Below the pieces are notes generated by a model that was not told the DNA's origin, did not search any database, and saw only the letters and a list, made by a program, of their open reading frames with translations. 64,000 nt of DNA from assembly GCA_050944855.1 (NCBI GenBank), contig JBMNRU010000006.1, forward strand, positions 1 to 64,000, in the 5' to 3' direction. This DNA comes from Lactonifactor sp050944855. GTDB lineage: Bacteria > Bacillota > Clostridia > Lachnospirales > Lachnospiraceae. The position numbers were made by a program, and so were the translations under genes. How positions within the stretch are numbered: the stretch's first letter is position 1; every line of letters begins with the position of its first letter. Shown piece by piece: positions 60,532-64,000 of the stretch.

Positions 60532-61053
60532 ATGTCAGAAGCAAATTGGTATGTTGTGCATACTTATTCAGGGTATGAGAACAAGGTGAAAGCCAACATT
60601 GAAAAGACAATTGAAAACCGACACCTGGAAGATCAGATTCTGGAAGTTCGTGTTCCTATGCAGGATGTTGTGGAACTGAAGAACGGTGTACAGAAACAGG
60701 TACAGAAGAAAATGTTTCCGGGTTATGTATTGTTAAACATGGTGATGAATGATGACACATGGTATGTGGTAAGAAATACCAGAGGTGTGACAGGATTCGT
60801 CGGACCAGGTTCCAAACCGGTTCCTCTTACCGAAGAAGAGATGAAACCGTTGGGTATTCATGAAGCAAATGTGCAGATTGACTTTGAAGAAGGAGACAGC
60901 GTAGTTGTCACCGGCGGAGTTTGGAAAGATACCACGGGAATTGTTCAGAGTATCCATGAGGGTAAACAGATTGTCACAATTAATGTTGAACTGTTTGGCC
61001 GGGAAACACCGGTGGAAATCAGTTTTGCGGAAGTCAAAAAAATTGAGTTATAA
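60532..61053 (+). CDS. nusG: transcription elongation/antitermination factor NusG
   Basis: 173 residues, standard length. The N-terminal NGN domain: ANWYVVHTYSGYENKVKANI and PGYVLLNMVMNDDTWYVVRN, then RGVTGFVGPGSKPVPLTEEE. The C-terminal KOW domain: FEEGDSVVVTGGVWKDTTGI, ending EVSFAEV-like (VEISFAEVKKIEL). It binds RNA polymerase and links it to the ribosome or to Rho. It is followed after a 93-nt gap, which holds an L1-type hairpin, by rplK. Confidence 0.97.
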   Translation: MSEANWYVVHTYSGYENKVKANIEKTIENRHLEDQILEVRVPMQDVVELKNGVQKQVQKKMFPGYVLLNMVMNDDTWYVVRNTRGVTGFVGPGSKPVPLTEEEMKPLGIHEANVQIDFEEGDSVVVTGGVWKDTTGIVQSIHEGKQIVTINVELFGRETPVEISFAEVKKIEL

Positions 61054-61099
61054 TACTCATTTTGTAACAAGAAGAAAGGGTCACAAAGATTCGTGGCTC

Positions 61100-61127
61100 G
61101 TGGGAGGGAAATCCCCGACATTACCAC
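61100..61127 (+). promoter_or_regulatory. L1-binding-site mimic before rplK
   Basis: GTGG...CCAC forms the outer stem and GGG...CCC the inner one, in the order GTGGGAGGG then CCCCGACATTACCAC. This follows the 23S rRNA L1-stalk pattern (GGTGGGAGG ... CCGAC ... TACCACC in E. coli). It sits 8 nt before the ribosome site AGGAGG of rplK, as expected for autogenous repression by L1. The role is inferred from rRNA resemblance. Confidence 0.75.
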
Positions 61128-61146
61128 AATATAGGAGGTGCCTAAT

Positions 61147-61572
61147 ATGGCAAAGAAAGTAACAGGTTATATTAAATTACAGATTCCTGCTGGTAAAGCT
61201 ACACCAGCACCACCAGTTGGTCCTGCACTGGGTCAGCATGGTGTTAACATTGTACAGTTTACAAAAGAGTTCAATGCAAGAACAGCAGACAAAGGCGATT
61301 TGATCATCCCTGTAGTTATCACTGTATACGCAGACAGAAGTTTCAGCTTTATAACCAAAACTCCACCAGCTGCAGTTTTATTAAAGAAAGCTTGTAACAT
61401 CAAATCTGGTTCAGGTGTTCCAAACAAAAATAAAGTTGCTACAATTTCTAAAGCAAAGATCCAGGAAATTGCAGAAATGAAAATGCCAGATTTAAATGCA
61501 GGTTCTCTTGAAGCTGCTATGAGCATGATCGCAGGAACAGCTCGTAGTATGGGAATCACAGTTGAAGAGTAA
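61147..61572 (+). CDS. rplK: 50S ribosomal protein L11
   Basis: 141 residues from ATG 61147 (AGGAGG 8 nt upstream). Full-length L11: KVTGYIKLQIPAGKATPAPP, VGPALGQHGVNIVQFTKEFN, the rRNA-binding C-terminal domain with SFITKTPPAAVLLKKA and SMIAGTARSMGITVEE. It forms the GTPase-associated centre with the L10/L12 stalk. Proline-rich switch PPVGPALG is intact, so no sign of thiostrepton-type change is visible. Confidence 0.98.
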   Translation: MAKKVTGYIKLQIPAGKATPAPPVGPALGQHGVNIVQFTKEFNARTADKGDLIIPVVITVYADRSFSFITKTPPAAVLLKKACNIKSGSGVPNKNKVATISKAKIQEIAEMKMPDLNAGSLEAAMSMIAGTARSMGITVEE

Positions 61573-61583
61573 ATCATAGAAAT

Positions 61584-61614
61584 GTGGGAGGGAACATATC
61601 CCCGACATTACCAC
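61584..61614 (+). promoter_or_regulatory. second L1-binding-site mimic, before rplA
   Basis: The same motif as at 61100, with a slightly longer loop (three extra bases): GTGGGAGGG, then CCCCGACATTACCAC. It sits 1 nt before TAGGAGG of rplA. Duplicated sites would let L1 shut down both cistrons separately. Confidence 0.75.
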
Positions 61615-61630
61615 TAGGAGGTTATTGAAT

Positions 61631-62323
61631 ATGAAACATGGTAAGAAATATTTAGAGGCTGCGAAAGCAGTTGATCGTGCAACATTATATGATCCTGCAG
61701 AGGCAATTTCCTTAGTGAAGAAAGCCGCTGTAGCAAAATTTGACGAAACAATCGAAGTTCATATCAGAACAGGCTGTGATGGACGTCACGCAGACCAGCA
61801 GGTTCGTGGTGCCGTAGTTCTTCCTCACGGAACTGGTAAACAGGTTCGTGTATTGGTATTTGCAAAAGATGCAAAAGCTGAGGAAGCTTTGGCAGCAGGC
61901 GCAGAATTTGTTGGAGCAGAAGAACTGATCCCGAGAATTCAGAATGAAGGATGGTTTGACTACGATGTAGTTGTTGCTACTCCGGATATGATGGGTGTTG
62001 TTGGCCGTCTGGGCCGTGTACTCGGTCCGAAAGGCTTAATGCCAAACCCAAAAGCTGGTACAGTAACTATGGACGTTACAAAGGCTGTTAAAGATATTAA
62101 AGCTGGTAAGATTGAGTATCGTCTTGATAAAACAAACATTATTCACGTGCCAATCGGAAAAGCTTCCTTTACAGAGGAACAGTTAGCGGACAACTTCCAG
62201 ACGCTTATAGATGCTATTAACAAGGCTAAACCAAGCGCATTGAAAGGAACCTATTTAAAGAGTGTAACTATTACTCCTACTATGGGACCTGGCGTAAAAG
62301 TGAATCCGGTTAAATTAGCTTAG
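61631..62323 (+). CDS. rplA: 50S ribosomal protein L1
   Basis: 230 residues from ATG 61631 (TTG 61625 in frame but too close to the AGGAGG). Full-length L1: KHGKKYLEAAKAVDRATLYD, FDETIEVHIRTGCDGRHADQ, VRGAVVLPHGTGK, GRLGRVLGPKGLMPNPKAGT (the conserved RNA-binding region) and the C-terminal TLMG-like end KSVTITPTMGPGVKVNP. It binds the 23S L1 stalk, moves the deacylated tRNA out, and represses its own mRNA in other bacteria. An L1-type hairpin precedes both rplK and rplA. Confidence 0.98.
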   Translation: MKHGKKYLEAAKAVDRATLYDPAEAISLVKKAAVAKFDETIEVHIRTGCDGRHADQQVRGAVVLPHGTGKQVRVLVFAKDAKAEEALAAGAEFVGAEELIPRIQNEGWFDYDVVVATPDMMGVVGRLGRVLGPKGLMPNPKAGTVTMDVTKAVKDIKAGKIEYRLDKTNIIHVPIGKASFTEEQLADNFQTLIDAINKAKPSALKGTYLKSVTITPTMGPGVKVNPVKLA

Positions 62324-62333
62324 TAAAACAAAA

Positions 62334-62369
62334 GGGCCGTTGTATGAAATCCATACAGCGGTCTTTTAT
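62334..62369 (+). terminator. terminator of the rplKA transcript
   Basis: GGCCGTTGTATG pairs with CATACAGCGGTC (one G-T pair), followed by TTTTATC. The next promoter begins 30 nt later. Confidence 0.75.
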
Positions 62370-62398
62370 CATTCTATGTAGATTAGGTAAGAAAAATA

Positions 62399-62427
62399 TT
62401 GACAAGCATATGAAAAAGTGCTATAGT
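62399..62427 (+). promoter_or_regulatory. rplJL promoter
   Basis: TTGACA (62399-62404), 17-bp spacer, TATAGT (62422-62427): a strong housekeeping promoter. Confidence 0.8.
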
Positions 62428-62433
62428 ATTACA

Positions 62434-62562
62434 CGGTCATGAGACCACTGCCGAAGACAGCAGGTACCGTAAGGTATAAGGAAAAAACGCCTGCCGAGGA
62501 AGAACAATTCTAGAATCAGAATTAAACTGCCTCTTTGTCTAAGCAAAGAGGCTTTCTTTTTT
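62434..62562 (+). promoter_or_regulatory. ribosomal protein L10 leader with attenuator
   Basis: The 5' leader of rplJL contains the conserved blocks of the L10 leader: TGCCGAAGACAGCAGGTACC, GTAAGGTATAAGG and CCTGCCGAGG (CAGCAGG pairing with CCTGC), the L10-(L12)4 binding kink-turn region. It ends with an intrinsic terminator, GCCTCTTTG/CAAAGAGGC (62529-62552) plus CTTTCTTTTTT. Binding of L10-L12 is expected to favour termination, giving feedback control. The assignment rests on motif and position. Confidence 0.85.
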
Positions 62563-62600
62563 AAACGGCAGCACTATAAAAATAAGGAGGTGCACCAATC

Positions 62601-63089
62601 ATGGCTAAAGTTGAACTGAAAAGACCGATTGTTGAAGAGATTTCTAATACAATCAAAGATGCTCAGTCTGTTGTATTAGTAAACTACAAAGGTATTTCCG
62701 TAGAAGACGATACGAAGATGCGTAAAGAGTTAAGAGAAGCAGGTGTTGTATACAAAGTATACAAAAACACTATGATGAACTTTGCATTCCAGGGAACGGA
62801 CTATGAACCGTTATGCAAGCACTTAGAGGGAACAAATGCATTAGCAGTATGTGCAAACGATGCAACAGCTTCTGCAAGAATTCTTTCTAAATATCAGAAA
62901 ACAGTTCCCACACTTCAGTTAGTAGCAGCAGTTGTAGAAGGCAACTACTACGATGAAGCAGGAGTAAAGGCACTGGCATCTGTTCCATCAAGAGAAGAAC
63001 TTCTTGGAAAATTACTGGGAAGCATTCAGTCCCCAATCGCAAACTTTGCACGCGTTATCAGCCAGATCGCAGAAGCAAAAGAAGCGTAA
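62601..63089 (+). CDS. rplJ: 50S ribosomal protein L10
   Basis: 162 residues; ATG follows AAGGAGGTGCACCAATC. N-terminal rRNA-binding domain: LKRPIVEEISNTIKDAQSVV, LVNYKGISVEDDTKMRKELR, VVYKVYKNTMMNFAFQGTDY. C-terminal helix for L12 dimers: SREELLGKLLGSIQSPIANF, ARVISQIAEAKEA. It anchors L12 on the ribosome stalk and represses rplJL via the leader. rplL follows after 81 nt. Confidence 0.97.
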   Translation: MAKVELKRPIVEEISNTIKDAQSVVLVNYKGISVEDDTKMRKELREAGVVYKVYKNTMMNFAFQGTDYEPLCKHLEGTNALAVCANDATASARILSKYQKTVPTLQLVAAVVEGNYYDEAGVKALASVPSREELLGKLLGSIQSPIANFARVISQIAEAKEA

Positions 63090-63170
63090 TGCAATGGAAG
63101 GCGAGCTGAAAGCAGCAGCCTGAAGAAATGAAGAATTTTTGAAAATAATATAATAATGGAGGAAATTGAA

Positions 63171-63545
63171 ATGGCAAAATTAACAACAGCTGAATTTATT
63201 GAAGCTATCAAAGAGTTAACTGTATTAGAATTAAACGAATTAGTAAAAGCATGTGAAGAAGAATTTGGTGTATCTGCAGCAGCAGGCGTTGTAGTAGCAG
63301 CAGCAGGCGGCGCAGCAGAAGCAGCAGAAGAAAAAGATGAGTTTGACGTAGAGTTAACAGAAGTTGGACCAAACAAAGTTAAAGTTATCAAAGTAGTTCG
63401 TGAAGTAACTGGCTTAGGATTAAAAGAAGCAAAAGAAGTTGTAGACGGAGCTCCTAAGGTTGTAAAAGAAGGCGTTTCTAAAGCAGAAGCAGATGACCTT
63501 AAAGCTAAACTGGAAGCTGAAGGTGCAAAAGTTACACTCAAATAA
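63171..63545 (+). CDS. rplL: 50S ribosomal protein L7/L12
   Basis: 124 residues from ATG 63171 (GGAGGAA 8 nt upstream). N-terminal dimerisation helices: KLTTAEFIEAIKELTVLELN and ELVKACEEEFGVSAAAGVV, an alanine-rich hinge (AAAGGAAEAAEEKDE), and the C-terminal factor-binding domain: FDVELTEVGPNKVKVIKVVR and GLGLKEAKEVVDGAPKVVKE. It recruits elongation factors. A terminator follows. Confidence 0.98.
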   Translation: MAKLTTAEFIEAIKELTVLELNELVKACEEEFGVSAAAGVVVAAAGGAAEAAEEKDEFDVELTEVGPNKVKVIKVVREVTGLGLKEAKEVVDGAPKVVKEGVSKAEADDLKAKLEAEGAKVTLK

Positions 63546-63561
63546 TTTTTGTAAATTCCAT

Positions 63562-63609
63562 CCCCGGAGAAGCCTATATTTTAGGCATTTCCGGGGAGTT
63601 CTTTTTTTA
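63562..63609 (+). terminator. terminator of rplJL
   Basis: CCCCGGA (63562-63568) pairs with TCCGGGG (63590-63596), with an inner AGCCTA/TTAGGC pairing and CTTTTTTT downstream. Confidence 0.88.
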
Positions 63610-63643
63610 TTGCCAAAAATAGGAGGAAAATGAAAAAATTCTC

Positions 63644-63672
63644 TTGACATATTGAAAATCCTGTGATACATT
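63644..63672 (+). promoter_or_regulatory. rpoB promoter
   Basis: TTGACA (63644-63649), 17-bp spacer, TACATT (63667-63672) preceded by TGTGA, giving an extended -10. Leader of about 90 nt to the start codon. Confidence 0.7.
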
Positions 63673-63763
63673 TAAAAATGCACTATTATGGCAAGGTATG
63701 CCTGTTACCCTCGAGATAGGCGATTGTCGTAATAAATATAAAGAATACAAGGGGTGAAACGTC

Positions 63764-64000
63764 AATGGAGAAAAACAGAATACGTCCAATCACAACTGGA
63801 AATAGTATGCGGATGAGTTACCAGCGACAAAAGGAAGTTCTGGAAATGCCCAATTTGATTGAGGTTCAGAAAGATTCCTACCGGTGGTTTTTGGATGAAG
63901 GACTGAAAGAAGTCTTTGAAGATATCTCTCCAATCGCAGATTATAGCGGTAAATTGAGTTTGGAATTTGTTGATTTTACACTGTGTGAAGATGAAGTCAA
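63764..64000 (+). CDS. rpoB: RNA polymerase beta subunit, 5' part
   Basis: The first 79 codons from ATG 63764 (AAGGGGTGA upstream); the gene runs past the window. It reads EKNRIRPITTGNSMRMSYQR, EVLEMPNLIEVQKDSYRWFL, EGLKEVFEDISPIADYSG and LSLEFVDFTL, the canonical clostridial RpoB N-terminus with the conserved 'PNLIEVQKDSY' segment. The position after rplL agrees. The rifampicin-binding region lies outside the window. Confidence 0.97.

Noticed and set aside
63026..63541. A 171-codon frame rich in Ser, Ala and Thr on the minus strand
   Set aside because: Antisense of rplL; composition reflects the Ala/Glu-rich L12 codons.

Overview
The window reads as a chromosomal segment of a low- to mid-GC Gram-positive anaerobe of the Clostridia, most likely Lachnospiraceae. 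The signs are the order rpmG-secE-nusG-rplK-rplA-rplJ-rplL-rpoB at the right end, strong AGGAGG ribosome sites with several TTG and GTG starts, [SN]PQTG and LPxxG sorting signals, a BceRSAB-type peptide-antibiotic module, c-di-GMP signalling proteins of a familiar clostridial type and an iron-sulfur aldo/keto reductase. No rRNA, tRNA, complete mobile element or CRISPR array was seen.

Layout. 1-2.0 kb is a decaying accessory patch: the 3' end of a metG copy, a dinD remnant with a nonsense codon, and an intact-looking toxin-antitoxin pair with its own promoter and palindrome. 2.3-12.5 kb holds a small HTH protein, a membrane-embedded LuxR-type regulator, a 33-bp-spaced direct repeat that looks like its operator, and two cell-wall-anchored surface proteins, one of 2047 residues. 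12.7-14.1 kb is another broken patch where two genes lose their 5' ends at one junction near 13705. 14.2-25.1 kb is a signalling island: two hybrid histidine kinases, a TIR protein with Sel1-like repeats, a GGDEF protein, a REC/HD-GYP/GGDEF protein split by a one-base frameshift in an A-run, and a free Hpt protein.

25.3-33.3 kb holds a neurotransmitter:sodium-symporter-family transporter, then a TetR regulator and an apparent operon of an oleate-hydratase homologue that has lost the catalytic Glu and the FAD glycine motif, an MMPL/RND exporter and a secreted heptad-repeat protein. 33.4-37.5 kb has a purine-type riboswitch with its terminator ahead of a COG2509 flavoprotein, then cysK and asnS, followed by a perfect 58-nt palindrome. 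38.0-42.6 kb is the two-component/ABC antibiotic-sensing module. 42.8-47.8 kb is mixed metabolism and cell wall: an IlvD/Edd dehydratase, an amidase, an aldo/keto reductase, an acetyltransferase and a DUF1648 protein.

47.8-53.2 kb is a compact pilus locus with a large Cna_B-repeat adhesin, class C sortase, small pilin and class B sortase. 53.2-59.7 kb has an unknown protein, a MATE exporter, a cysteine-desulfidase plus dicarboxylate-type symporter pair on the minus strand, and a DUF1638 protein. 60-64 kb is the ribosomal-protein/transcription cluster with visible cis elements: a possible attenuator before rpmG, two copies of an rRNA-like L1-binding hairpin before rplK and rplA, and the L10 leader with its attenuator before rplJL.
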